Counted from the first letter of the stretch, positions 33,501 to 45,654 are shown. The stretch: 64,000 nucleotides of DNA from Polytrichum commune (GCA_950295325.1 OX485809.1:34982144-35046143); one strand, 5' to 3'. A program made the numbers and translations. Notes: generated by a model not told the origin, from the letters alone.

Positions 33501-36500
33501 GGTTTCAAGAGATTTGGTCCAGTACTTTATGGGGAAAAATACAATTTGAAACCAACAGGAGCTAGTGGAAAGTCCATGTCCGCTGCAGTTGTATTCTCGG
33601 CCACAGACAAGGTTTGCTGCGTTGGTCCTGTCCTAACAGGTCAACTTGTGTCTGTCAGGAGATGGGGAGGTAGTGAAGCAAAACACAGGGACTCGACATT
33701 TGAGGGTGTACTGGAAGTTCTCAAACGTCCATGTCAACATCCTGTGGACATGTGGATGCAATCAATTTTAGGTGAGAAGCCACCTTCACTCCGACAAAAG
33801 GCATCACTTTTACATCTTGGATTCCAACGCTTCAGGAGCATGATGGGTGAGAACGACATCAGTGATCACCAGATGATAGCCCTCACTAAGGCCTTCATTT
33901 CTGGCAATTTCAAGGATTTTCGCAGTTCCACTAACCTTGACAGTGGTTTTGTGGAGTCCTTAAGTACAGCGTGGATGAATCTGCTGAGAGTATCGCCAGT
34001 GCAGATATCAGCAAGTCTATCCACCATTTCTCCAGCGGTGGAAACAGAGTGTGTAGAATGCCATAAACATACTCGATCCGGGTACTTCATAAAAGTTTCT
34101 GCCATGGTTAAAAAGTACATCTTTCCCCTTTTGAAAGAGAAGGTTGAGATGGACCTCAAATTAGAGAAGGAAAAAATTGCAGCACAGGCCCGCTTGGAGG
34201 AGTCCAAGTATGTTCAAGGCATTCGGCAGGTTTTCAACACTTGCAAGGCTGACCTTCCTACCCTCTCCATCCGGACTTGCAAGTACAAGCCTGGATATCT
34301 TTTCATCGAAGGATCTTTAATTGTCACCTATTCCACACAGGTAATTTATAGTTAGAGTAAAGTCTAACTTTTCTGATGTTTAAGAAGGAATAGGGAGCCT
34401 CGGTACTAGGACCTTCATTTTATGATTTCTTTTTTATTGTATGTTCAAATTTGTAATTGCGAATTTCACTGTGTCAATTGGTATTGATGAAGGTGAAAGA
34501 AAAGGAGGATGTCACATGGCAGGTGATAGAGCTTGCTCCATTAAAGAAAGATTTAGATGCTCTCCATCCGAATGCGAACCAGGTCCTCATCCCCACAGTG
34601 CATCCGCAAGTGCATTTGATGGACTTGGATTCGAAAGAATCACGGATATCGAAGGTTGTATATCTGAAGTCTGGAAGTGTTTTGGTCTTCCTTGAGAAGT
34701 ATGTTGGGGATCCCCTTCTTAGCATTTATCTAGCTCCCAAGCTTGGAGCCAATCTTAGCGTGGCAAATCCCAGAGCAATATTAAGAAAACGTGTGGACCT
34801 TGTCGCCTTCGACGAGGTGACAAGGTTTCTTGCGCTTTATGTGAAAGGATCAAGTTTCGCCTCCATTCAGATATTCTTCTTCGACGACACATATTCCCAT
34901 ATGGAATTTACAGGTATTGAGACGAATCTCAGAGAGTATACCGGGAGCACAAACATTGTGTGGATGAAATTTGTTCCTGGAAAGCCAGAGCTCGTTCTGA
35001 TCGACTCTGTGCCGGGTGGCCCGAAGTGTGCCCGGTTGCTCGAACTGACCCAGAGTCCAATGTTTCGAGCTAGGCAGATCAACATCCCTTTCCCCTACAT
35101 CAAGGGTTGCATTTCGGCCGACGGGTCCTGCCTTATTCTGTTGCACATTGAAGGTCCCGAGCCAGAGCACAATGTTTACGATATTACGGACGATGGTTCT
35201 GCCCAAGGTATTGATTCTTCTTTAACTGGTGCGTCCTGCAAGCATTCTGCTAGTGGCATCATCGTATATTTTTCCTTTGCTTATATATGGATTCGTCAAT
35301 GCTTAGGAATGCAATTCCATTCTGGAACTTCTATTACAGTTGACCGTGGACTGTTGATTCATTTATGAAAGCGCTGATGCTCCAGATCTTGAAGTGGAGG
35401 AGCCTAGAGATAATGAGCGACGTATTCTGACTTTTGAGGTGTACTGGCTGGATACGATGACACACTTGAAGAGCCATGGAGCATCGAAGATTAGTGTCTC
35501 TGATGTCAACACTCTTGAGGCCACTGTGGTAACATTTGGCACGCAAATGCATTTGCTGATCCACGACAGTGTCAATCCTTCTTTCCTGTGTTCCACTGTA
35601 CTAGAAAGCAGCTCGGCATCTGAGGTTTGTGAAATGCAAGTGCATGGAAGGAATGTGGGGCTATTAACACCCATGCTTAACTCCTCCGATAGGCCCTCCA
35701 GTGACCAGAAGTCTTGCCCCGAGCTTGATTTCGTTTACCACATATTTGATAAGTACTCCACCAGTCCACCATTACTTATGACCGAGGGCCATCTCGCCAA
35801 CCAAAAACAGAGAGATGTTGAATTTACCATCCTGCTGAAGGGGCTACATATATCTCAATCGGACCTTGGAGAAAAATGTGAAAGGTATGTGAAAAAGGGT
35901 TTGGAGAAACTTAGGGCTGAGAAAGCCAAGAATTTCTCTGGGCTAGCAATCACGCTTCGAACTGAAGGTTTAGAAACATGGCTTGAATCATCCTCTGACG
36001 AAAATCAGGGTAAATTGGTACCAATGGGAAGATGGATTCAACTCCTGATGTGCCTTGTTCCTATTCAAATAGCTCGGGCAGAAAACAATGGCCTGAAGCC
36101 TCTTGTAGATGGTCTACAAATTCCATCCAACGCCAGTTACGCAGATGCGCTCTCACTGGCGGGCATGATACGCTTTGGGATTTATGAGTCTATGCTGGAG
36201 AGCTGGGTGGGTGAAATCAAAGTGATTTCTTCTATGGGGAAGCAGAGCAGTGGAAAATCCTACCTGTTGAATCATTTGAGTGGTTCCCTCCTCGACGTTG
36301 CTGGAGGACGATGCACGGATGGTGTCTGGATGACCATGCGACCTACTAGGGAATGCCTTTACGTCCTTCTTGACTTTGAAGGCTTGGGGAGCTTTGAGCG
36401 CAGTGAGCAGGAAGACATGTTATTATCAATTTTCAATGCAGCTGTCAGCAACATCACGATCTTCAACAAGAAGGTTAATCCACATGCAGATCTTCTTTCA

Positions 36501-39500
36501 TTTGAATTTCTTGCAAACAGTTGACCGAATGTGCTATGCACAAAAATGATGGAACTTAGAACTGGACCTGTAACTTTCTCATCACAAAATCACATCTATG
36601 GATTGATTAGACACATTGAGTTGTCGCGTGACAGGAGATTCGATTGTTTCCTGGTATCTGTTACTCAACCAGAAGTCCCTGAGCATTAACTTTGTGATTT
36701 ACAGGATTTCCATTTTGACAAGGAGACAGAGGCCGTCTTTGAGAAATTTCAAAGTGGAGTCAGCTTGGTGAAAGCAGACCCTAAGCTCTTCCAAGGTCTT
36801 TTCTACATAGCCATCAAAGATGTCGATACCTCGGATGTGGAGGACCTTAAAATGGAATTCGAGGAAAAAATTCTACAAATCTGCAAGAAGTCTAAGCAGA
36901 ATTTCTTGACAAGCATGTATGGAGGTGATGTTTACATCGCTGCAATGCCTCCCTTTCAACGTCCTGAGTACCACGACAGCATCAAGGAGATTGCTGCGAC
37001 TGTGCAAGAACTAGATTCGTCCCATCAAAATGGGTTGAGCTTTATGAGAGACTTGAAGTTGGTTCTAGCACAAATAAGTACAAAAGATTGGTCACCCATC
37101 GACTCCAAACGCGTGGCCTTCAAGATTTCTTTGCTGAGGAAGCACTGGGAGACAGCAATTTCCATGAGCTGTTTGGCCGCTGATGATAATAAATCAGTTG
37201 CTGGTTTGATAAATTTTGATACTGGGGAACTGATTCCTGATTCGGCTCCTCTTCAAGTCGGAAATCACAACATATTGAACCTTCAGGACACAGGTGTTCA
37301 GTTGGCTCCTCCCGAAAACCAGGTGAGAGTCGTACAAAAGATTTTGTTCTGTTTGCTTCATTAGTTTCTAGCGACTGTAGCCTGTGGATTCACGTGGAAC
37401 TTGACAATCACGTATTGACAATCAATGTGGTCAAGCAGGCGATTGAAATGGTACTAGAACCATTAAGGGCCATATTTCAAAAGGAGTTCCCAAGGGATGG
37501 TGAAGACGACGAAGGCTGGCACTCGTCATTTGAGAGCTTCCTCGTCGCTCTAGCAGAAAGGCGGAAAGAGAGGTAAGAATTGTAGAAGCTTTTGCTTAAG
37601 CTACATTACCCACCTATATAAATTACCTCCTCCAAGTTGCGGAAGAGTCCTCACAATTGCGACCCTCTTGGTGGCTGTGCCAGGGTTCTTGAATGGATGC
37701 GTGTGAACACTTCAGATTTCGAGCAGGATGGCGATGTGCAGAAGTTACGTTTAGAAGCTGTTGCGATGCTTTCGTCGCTTCAACAGAGACTCTCCCTTTG
37801 TAGCTGCAAATGCCCACGCTGTTTCCTCCGTTGCATTCAAGAACGATCTCATCCAGGCGATCATTCTTGTAGATCAGATCACAAGTGTACACAGCGTTGT
37901 ACTTACTGCGCAGATGACATTCTAAAGTCACCAGACTCCGCTAATGCTGGTCACATGATCAGTAAATGCAGTGATTCAGCAGGACATCAGGGCCCTCACG
38001 ATTGCCAGGAAAAGACACATACTTGTGGTTTGGATTGCTCATATTTGGGATCAGCATCAAACTGCAATAAAGTATGCACAGAAAAGGTTAAACACACAGG
38101 GGATCATAAATGCAACTCTCGCCAGCACATGTGCCCATCAATTTGTTCTCTGCGTTGTTGTAACAACCCATGCGTGATCCCCTTTGATCTGGGGAAGCAC
38201 GATTTGCACGCTTGTCACGAGAAGATGTGCCCTGAGAAATGCACAATGCAAGGTTGTCAACGAAACTGCGCCTCACAGAACCATTTTCATTCTGAGGCAC
38301 CTGGATTAAGGCACCATTTTTGCGGTGACGAGCACTCTTGCCAGGAGCAATGCGAGGCACATGGCATCTGCGAGATCTTGACGGAAATAGTAAAGAAGAC
38401 ACGTACCTTCCAAGGAAATCGAGGTACTTTTGAGTATGAGCATGTCTCAGAGCAGAATGGCATCCGAAAGACATGCTGCATCGCCATACCTCCCAATCAG
38501 GTGATGTCATCTGCATATTGGCCACAGTTGGTTCTTTTGTCAAATTATTGCTCAGCGTCGATATGGTCTAATGCTATTACGCTCATACGTTTAAAATGTG
38601 TACCCATCTGTGTGACTCAATTGTTATCAGGAAACGCACCAAGGTCCGCATTCGCATACCACCAACAAAAGTGTAGTTCACTTTTGCGAAACACGCTGCC
38701 ATGCATGTGGCTACTTCTGCAACCTGCCGATCGGCCACATCGGATTTCACAACACCAACCACGGGAACATGAAGGAAGTCAATTTTGTATCGGAGACCGA
38801 GGACATTGATATTGTGGACCGCAAATACACATGGGGAGAATCAGGGTATGCGGAGATGTGCATGATGCACTGCAAGAACCAGGGACGTGGTCATATCCAT
38901 CTAATTCCATGTCTGACACACCAAGGTGGGCCATGCGCGGCAGTGGTCATTGAAGGTAATCTACTATACTGGCAGCACCATACTACTGGCTTTTAATTTA
39001 TTGCTTTGATATTGAGATCAATTCCTTTTCCCAAAAGGAAAACAACTCCACACTTGGGGGATATACTTCGACTGATGCATTCGATGTGTTTGCAGGTGCC
39101 AAGCATGAAACATGCAAATATGGGCCTGATGTTGACATTCCTAAGGACGAACTCACTCATGCTGCCTTCTGGAAGCACTTGCGCTTCAAGGATCCGTGCA
39201 GTGAGGAGGATGGGCGCCTGTTTGCACTTTGCAACCATCGCTGCCGCTCCAGCGAGCACAGCGTCGCTACAGGCTCTGCCATAGCCACCACATCCTCAAA
39301 GGCATCCTACTGTGTGGAGCCGTTGTGGCACGCGGCCGTCTCCAAAGTCGGAGGGCAGGCAGGTCATGGAGCAGGTTTCATCACAGACGATGGCCACCGC
39401 TTCTCTTGTGACCATTCCAAGGATGTGGAGAATCACGTCATATTTGTCATAGATAGATCAGGCTCTATGGGTTCTGCAGACTGTGTTCCGACTATGGCCA

Positions 39501-40033
39501 AATTCACTAGGAACCGACTTGGGTGTGTCTACGAATCAATTCTTCGTTTCATCCGGGTACGACAGGCAAGAATTATTCAAGACTATGTTTCTGTTGTTTT
39601 ATTCGATGATGTACCGCTCACAGCGATTGATAGCCAACCAATAGCAGAGTCACTAGTCGACCGTCTAGTACCTCATTTTGCCCGGGGTGGGACAACGTAC
39701 TCATGCGGTCTCAGGGCGGCAGAAGAGATCCTGGCGAGGTCTGCCACGAACCCCATGGTGCAGAAGAAAGGCCCTGTTGTCATATTCCTTAGTGATGGTG
39801 GGAATAATGGACGCGAGGACCCCATACATCTAGTCAGGCGAATGAAGCAAGTGGAACCGAAGCTCATCTTCCATACTATTAAATTTGGCAATGATCCTTA
39901 CAACCAGATTCTTATGGACATGGCAAGTGCTGGTTCTGGAACGTTTCAAGTCAGCCTCGACGAAGTCCAGCTTGCCAGGAGCTTTGAAGGCCTCGCCCGC
40001 AGCTTGAAGGACAAGGTGTCATCTCTCATGTGA
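30537..40033 (+). CDS. Large GBP-like GTPase with Cys/His repeats and VWA domain, about 2,518 aa, at least 10 exons
   Basis: Exons that join in phase: 30537-30711, 31277-32867, 33219-34340, 34493-35207, 35386-36473, 36705-37322, 37439-37572, 37648-38500, 38631-38955 and 39096-40033. All have GT-AG borders. Residues are counted from the first exon seen, so the true start is unknown. C37-x2-C40 opens a small Cys motif, and a second (ICNLC) lies near 250. Residues 600-1200 are unassigned. The P-loop GKQSSGKS is at 1485-1492 and the DFEG switch motif at 1530, followed by the helical, GBP-like FEKFQSG...DPKLFQG part. Residues 1815-2205 hold many C/H repeats (H-x-C-x3-C, GH..H.C). The VWA domain follows 2208, with MIDAS DRSGS (2326), Thr 2406 and Asp 2440, and the stop is at 40031. 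By family such GTPases act in membranes or innate immunity; the role here is unknown. Exon 7 and 8 starts are the least certain. Confidence 0.85.
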
Positions 40034-40584
40034 ACCACCAATTTGTTCTTGGGTCTCATCAAGGAGTACGAGAGTAATTTTGGAGGTGCAAATTGGATCT
40101 AAGTCCTCGTTTTTACAGAGAGCCTGGATTGTATAATCATTTTGAGGGGCTTTTAGGACTAGCGTTTTGAGAATTCAGAGGGGCTTTTCAGGAGGAAGCT
40201 TCTGATTTTTACACCGGAATATATAGGCTGAATGTACACATCGGTTTTAATTTCAAGGGTGCAAGGGTATTGCACAGTATGCTAATAAGAAACTCGGCAC
40301 TGTGTCTAGTGATGGATATGTGCGTGAGCCAATTCAATGTGCTCCTGTTGTCGACTCCGCAGATCAATTCCCCTCGTAAACGATCTTGAATCGTTTTCCA
40401 ATGGTGGACACAGAGAATGAGCGGAGACCTTGAATCGAAACGCATCAATATTACTAGCTCTTTTATCACTCAAATTGCATCTCTAGTGGGCGAGTACACT
40501 ACTGCACATAGCTGTGGTCTTGCAGTTGTCATCTTCTGCTAGCATGGCAAACTAGTGACCTTTGCTTCTTGACGTTTGCAATTT
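40034..40584 (+). other. 3' flank of the GTPase-VWA gene
   Basis: Includes the presumed 3' UTR. No further coding sequence or clear poly-A signal is identified. Confidence 0.4.
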
Positions 40585-40860
40585 CGCTCTCGCAATTTGT
40601 TGCCCTGTAGCTTCATAAGCTCTTCGGAAGCAAGTTGTGCTTTGTCTTGTTTTGTGATTACGACAGAGTTCCTCGCGTGAGACGACCTAACAGGGACTCT
40701 TGCAATGCAACTAACTGCTTTTTTTCAGAGACGATTGTTTGAATTAGTTGCGAACTTACTATTGCAACACTTGAGAACAAATGCAATAATGTCTAGCAAT
40801 TCCTCAAGTTGTTTTGAAGAGAAACTATATATAGACCTAGAAAGTGTGGAAAGTAAAGAA
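40585..40860 (+). repeat. Diverged direct repeat, copy 1
   Basis: From ATTTGTTGCCCT (40598) to the GTTTTGAAGA.AAA.TATA stretch it aligns end to end with 63745-64000. Identity is roughly 70% by eye, with shared landmarks TTTTCAGAGA and GACCTAAC. The second copy runs to the window edge, so the full length is unknown. Confidence 0.75.
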
Positions 40861-41138
40861 TTAGCAGTGCCCCTCATATATGAATGTACTGAATGTTAGT
40901 TCTTTCAAATCCTGTGCCGGTGTCGTGATTATCAAGAGTTCCATGATCTTGGTGCACCTATCTACAATAGAGAGAGATGTGCAAGATATGTGAGGAACAT
41001 CTCCAATCCTGAATTGCTCTACCCACAATGGCACACCTCCTTTTCAAAGGGCCTGATTAAAATGATCACTCCACCCATAGATCTTAGTCACCAATTTGAT
41101 CTATTGATCACCTCTCTTTCCTCTCCCTTCTTATGTAT
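40861..41138. other. Intergenic
   Basis: Nothing recognised. Confidence 0.3.
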
Positions 41139-42099
41139 TTAACTGAAAAAGGACATAGATTTGCAAGTTCGCAATTCAAAGGGGTACCTTCTTTTGGAAT
41201 TCTTAACCCAAATCTTATCACAAATGGTCACATACGCATCCATTGCCACACAAAAACTTTGAAGAAAGATGAACTCAATTGCATCAGTGTTGATAAAGTG
41301 CCTTCCCATGGGCCAGCAATCCTTTGAGTAATTGTTGAAGTCTCTTAGGATTCTGGTAGCCTTCACGGCGTCCGGGTTTTCTCCCTTCTTCAAAGGGGTT
41401 GGCATTACGGGAGACGAGCTCACCTCCGCCGTCTCTGTTACTCCCGACTTCTCCATTTCATCCCTAGACCTTTTGGCTGGCGTGGAATGTCTGTTGGGCC
41501 CCTCCGTCCCCCGGCTCGCGGATGGAACAAGCCAGGGTGCACTTCTCGAACCTCCTGCCCCGAACACGTAAGGTTTTCTTGGACTCTTTTTCTTCTTATT
41601 CGCCTCAGCGACCACACTGTTGTACTTGGAGATGTTTAATGCCAAGGCAATTAGCTTCCTGGCTGTCCATTACTGGCTCAGCGTATTTTGTGAAGAGACC
41701 CTGCATGTTGAAATGCTTGGCATCTTCTCCCACTGTCAGAATGGCGTAATTGTGGGAGAAGGAGTGTTCCATGTAGTGCAACAGGAGGTTGATGTGGTCC
41801 TTCTTGTTTTTCATGTCCAAGATGACGTAATCTCCCTGGGCCTCTATTGACTCTATATCCCATGTCTTCATCTGCACCCATTGCTCTGGCTGGTCCGCTC
41901 TCGTCTCCAGCTCGTAGGTGAAGCGCAGGACAAAGAGACCGTCTTCGGTTTTCTCTGGGAGCGCCGTCCACTCCCCCATAAAGTCGTCCTTTGGGACGAA
42001 ATTGTCGTTGCCATTTGTGTCCGACACTGACTCTAGTAGGCTTTCCACCTGCACCGCGAACATCTCAATGGCACTCCTGGTTGATCTAGCCATCTGCAC
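41139..42099 (-). pseudogene. Unrecognised minus-strand gene with one frameshift
   Basis: The first frame (42099-41605) starts MQMARSTRSAIEMFAVQVESLLESV and runs 164 codons, with Trp/Glu-rich strands (DFMGEWTALP, QWVQMKTWDIESIEAQGDYVILDMKNKKDHIN) of balanced composition. Near 41645 the sense continues one base out of phase in the second frame (to 41139). That frame has a basic NKKKKSPRK, a Ser/Thr/Pro-rich linker with KRSRDE, and a C-terminal LRDFNNYSKDCWPMGRHF. No GT-AG intron explains the shift, so it is a one-base indel or a sequence error. Together the two give about 318 residues. I do not recognise the family. Its start lies only 24 bp from the first of seven palindromic repeats. Confidence 0.5.
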
Positions 42100-42122
42100 A
42101 ATGACACACTTTTAGTAAAGTA

Positions 42123-42586
42123 TTTACGAACGTTCGTTCGTAAGTGATATCACCAGGCTGCAGACTACTGTTTGCATTGTGGGTTTGGTTGTATAACATA
42201 ACATTCATTCATATATTTGATCTAGAAGCTTTTGATCATATTTACGAACGATCGTTCGTAAAAAGGTGTTTTGATCGGTTGAGTTTACATTTCACGCTTT
42301 CATGGACGTGCGTTCGTAAGATTGGTTATTTGGTTTTAATTATTTCAAAGTGATGGTGTTTTTATAACTATGACAGTATGGTGGTGTATAGGTTGGTGTG
42401 TTCCAACGTATTTTACGAACGCGCGTTCGTAAATTTTTGGATTTGTGATTCGGGTTAGGGTATTTACGAACGCGCTTTCGTAAACTCCTTCATTTGTGCT
42501 TTGAGTTAGGGTATTTACGAACGAGCGTTCGTAAAAAGAGGCTGGGTCAGGCGATGTTTTCGCATTTACGAACGATCGTTCGTAAA
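42123..42586. repeat. Palindrome array 1: seven copies
   Basis: 22-bp units TTT-ACGAACG-NN-CGTTCGT-AAA start at 42123, 42241, 42299 (left arm decayed), 42412, 42463, 42514 and 42565. The last four are exactly 51 bp apart. The two central bases vary (TT, AT, TG, CG, CG, AG, AT). Each unit holds at least four CpG in AT-rich surroundings. Function unknown. Confidence 0.9.
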
Positions 42587-42626
42587 TGTGGCTGGTTTGG
42601 TTGTTTTCTCACATATTGTCCGTACA

Positions 42627-42658
42627 TATATGTATTCGTATATATACGAATACATATA
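42627..42658. repeat. 32-bp perfect palindrome, unrelated core
   Basis: A perfect inverted repeat centred at 42642/42643, containing TATTCG and CGAATA, just after array 1. It is AT-rich and could extrude as a cruciform. Confidence 0.8.
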
Positions 42659-43255
42659 CGGTTGACTGTGATTCTTCTTTCAAGAATGCTTGCAAGTGCT
42701 TGGTCAGAACGATTGAATTGAACAAAAAATGAAAACCACAACATAATTGAGCTTCAAAATGATTATCAAAGCTCAGATTGCATGCAAAACCTGCCAAAGC
42801 TCATAATTCAAACAAAACAAATGGAAATGAACAATGAAACAAATCAAGATGTGGGTTGTGAGTTTAGAAGAATTGTTGTACTCACATTGAAGTGTTTTAC
42901 AACAGAAATTGTTCCTCCCTTCCTGAAAAAACCACAAAACAACACAATAATCTACAATGCCTGTTGTTGAGATGTGTCCTTCCACCACTCACTCCTTCAC
43001 CATACTTTCAAGCCCTCACTATTTATGTACAAACCCTAGCAACTATTCTGGTGCAGCTACAAGCTTCAAGCTTCAAGCTTTCAAACCCCAAAATTCAAAC
43101 TCCAGCTCTACTAATAATCTTGCAACCCTCAAGCTCTCTACTCTGAATAAGTCACCTCTCAAGCGAAAAATGCAACTCAAACACAACTTGAAGCAAAATA
43201 AAATAAAGAAGACTAAAATCTGACAGAGCTTCGCTCCGAATATTCTAGGCTCTCC
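42659..43255. other. Intergenic
   Basis: No gene is recognised; short open frames on both strands lack family resemblance. Confidence 0.3.
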
Positions 43256-43375
43256 TCTCCTCTCTCTGTTCCAAATGAGAATGAGGAGAAGAGAGAAGGG
43301 GCGCGGGGTGGTAGCCGCCGCCGTTAGGGTTTCCCCACGGCTGCCATGTGGCGTCGTGCCATTGGCGACGTTCCA

Positions 43376-43500
43376 CGTGGCCAATGGGGGGATGGGGGGA
43401 TGGGGGGATGGGGTATGGAGAAAATGGGAGCACATGGCATGGGGAAATGGGAGGAGATAGGATGGGGACATCAGGGGATGGGGGGAAATGCCATCGGATA
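43376..43500 (+). repeat. G-rich GGGGAT minisatellite
   Basis: Runs of four to six G separated by ATG or AT (three tandem GGGGGGAT units at about 43385-43412, then looser copies). Enough G-runs to form G-quadruplexes. The minus-strand frame through it is Pro-rich and probably not a gene. Confidence 0.7.
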
Positions 43501-43699
43501 TGGATGTAGATGTAATGAAGGGGGGCGTAAATCATATGTATATGTATAATATGTAATGGAAGCATTAATCACATTAACTTGAAGAACTTAGTATGAAGAC
43601 ATGAATTTTGTGTGCCGTATGCCCTTAGTACATTTACAATTGGATTCCTTGTAAACATATTTTCAAAAACAACCTTAAGTTAATTCGTATTGCACAATG

Positions 43700-43870
43700 T
43701 ATGTCATTTAGTGGGTTTTCAATGAAGAATCCACCCCCAATGATGTGTATATGGTGTTCTGCAGTATAGAGTTTTCATGAACGAGATAACTTTAAGGTTG
43801 AACCATGGTTCTTCAAATATATATTACATAGTACATAAAGGACCCAATTTGAGATTGTTGAAAGGGGCTA
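43700..43870 (+). repeat. Diverged local duplication, copy 1
   Basis: ATGTCAT...CAATGAAGAAT.CACCCC through to CCAATTTGAGATTGT...GGGGCTA matches 44049-44210, about 345 bp downstream, with many substitutions. Confidence 0.7.
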
Positions 43871-44048
43871 TTCGTTTTCTTACAAGAGGTGGAGGAAAAT
43901 TCAATCTCCAATAGGACGTCAATTCATTTAATTTGGCGTCAACTTGAACTAAAAATTGTATAGTGCATTGAACTTTAATTTTCAACAATGATGTAATTGC
44001 ATTTAACCAATGAGCCATATGGTCAAATATCTCGCTAGCATGAAATAT

Positions 44049-44210
44049 ATGTCATAGGTATTCAATGAGGAATACACCCCTAAGGATGTGTATATGATGT
44101 TTTCAAATATAGAGTTTTCGTAAACGAGATATCTTTCAATTCTAACCATGGTTTTTCGAATAAATATAACATTCATAAAGCACCAATTTGAGATTGTGTA
44201 GTGGGGCTAC
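44049..44210 (+). repeat. Diverged local duplication, copy 2
   Basis: Partner of 43700-43870. Shared blocks include GATGTGTATATG, ATAGAGTTTTC and CCATGGTT. Confidence 0.7.
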
Positions 44211-44303
44211 CATCAACTGTGAGCTTGTCATAAATTAAGTTAGTGCGATACGGGTTTTTAGGAGTCAATATTGTTTGAGGTGTAATGTATCGTACTAACA
44301 ACC

Positions 44304-44353
44304 AAACCCTAAACCCTAAACCACATACACAACTATCACAAACCCTAAACCCT
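44304..44353 (+). repeat. Interstitial telomere-type AAACCCT runs
   Basis: AAACCCTAAACCCTAAACC at 44304-44322 and AAACCCTAAACCCT at 44340-44353. These are plant-type TTTAGGG repeats; this short they may equally be telo-box promoter motifs. Confidence 0.7.
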
Positions 44354-45072
44354 GCATCCCTACATCTTTTTTATCCTACCAACATTTCTCAATATATGTG
44401 GCCATGTTGTGGTCTATGGGCATGTCAAAATGATCTACCGATGTTGGTTGGATTGGAAATTGCTTTATTCAGTTCCCAATAACTATAATAATTGAGAATC
44501 ATGCCAATTGTCATTTTGAGATTCAAAATTAATAGATTTCGGGGAAAGCTTTGGTTCGGGTGAAAAGTGAGTGTTGAAATGCTCCATCTTTCCCCTTAAT
44601 ACTGTTGAGTGCTATTTGATCACACAATCCAAACTTAATCTCATTATAACATGCATGTCTTCAAACTTTAGTTTAAATCAACACTTTTATCTATGAGCAT
44701 GCACATACTTCTCGTAGGATGTAAAACACATAATTTTAAGTGTGACTTATCATAAGTATGGTTTCATTTCTTAAGATTACTCTATCATATTGACCATTCC
44801 AAATTAATTAAACATTTCCACACATGCTATTTTAATTCATTATTTTCATACCTAGGGTTACATTTGAATTAAGTCCTAACTTACATCTAGGTATGATTAA
44901 ATTCATATTATCTTCAATCTACCCTAGTACAAGCCATTATGGATTAACCCATCTTTTTAATGGTTTTCACGCACTTGTGAGCATATTATGGGCATATTTT
45001 GATGTGAATCATATGATCACCCCTATAATTTTAGGGGCCTCCACAACATGTTTTTACCCGAGTTTACCTTAT
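44354..45072. other. AT-rich intergenic
   Basis: Nothing recognised. Confidence 0.3.
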
Positions 45073-45075
45073 TGT

Positions 45076-45123
<48 letters not shown>

Positions 45124-45142
45124 GTACACACACACACACACA
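45073..45142 (+). repeat. (TG)n(TA)n(CA)n compound microsatellite
   Basis: About 15 TG units, 8 TA units, then about 9 CA units. The TG and CA parts are self-complementary around the TA centre. Confidence 0.9.
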
Positions 45143-45654
45143 ATCACATACATTCATAACATATATTAGGTCTCCATTGTCAATTAACTTGGACTTCATA
45201 CCTTGGTCGCAAATTATTTAATATTATGTATTAACGAGCATCATATTTTAACATTATGTATCTATTATATACATATTTATATTCATGAGACCTTGGTAAC
45301 ACCTAAGGTTTGCGACCGATTTACATATTTTCAATATCAAGTTGCGTGCATGCAATACATGTTCCTTACAAAATGCTATTTATATAATTGCGCATGGATG
45401 GAATGCCATACTGGTAGGTCAAAGTAGGCGGCAAGAATCCGCTTTTTAAAGAGCATCCAAGGGATTTTGAACCACCGTAGAGAAGTACTTAAAGCTCTTC
45501 CCCCCACCGCAAAGCTATTTTGTGCGGCACACGCCGTGTGCGCTCTAGAGACAGGACGGAGAGTGCGGAAGCCATTTTCGTGTGCGCCAACCCCAAACCT
45601 CCCAGGTACACGACAGCCTGCACACCCCGTATATACTGCCGCAAATACCGAAAG
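45143..45654. other. Intergenic; GC-richer patch before palindrome array 2
   Basis: 45430-45650 is richer in GC than its surroundings and open on both strands for over 100 codons, but no family is recognised. Confidence 0.3.

Noticed and set aside
43073-43565. Pro/His-rich minus-strand frames of 106 and 132 codons
   Set aside because: They are produced by the G-rich minisatellite on the other strand.
44893-45159. 88-codon + strand frame over the TG/TA/CA microsatellite
   Set aside because: A third of it is simple repeat; no family resemblance.
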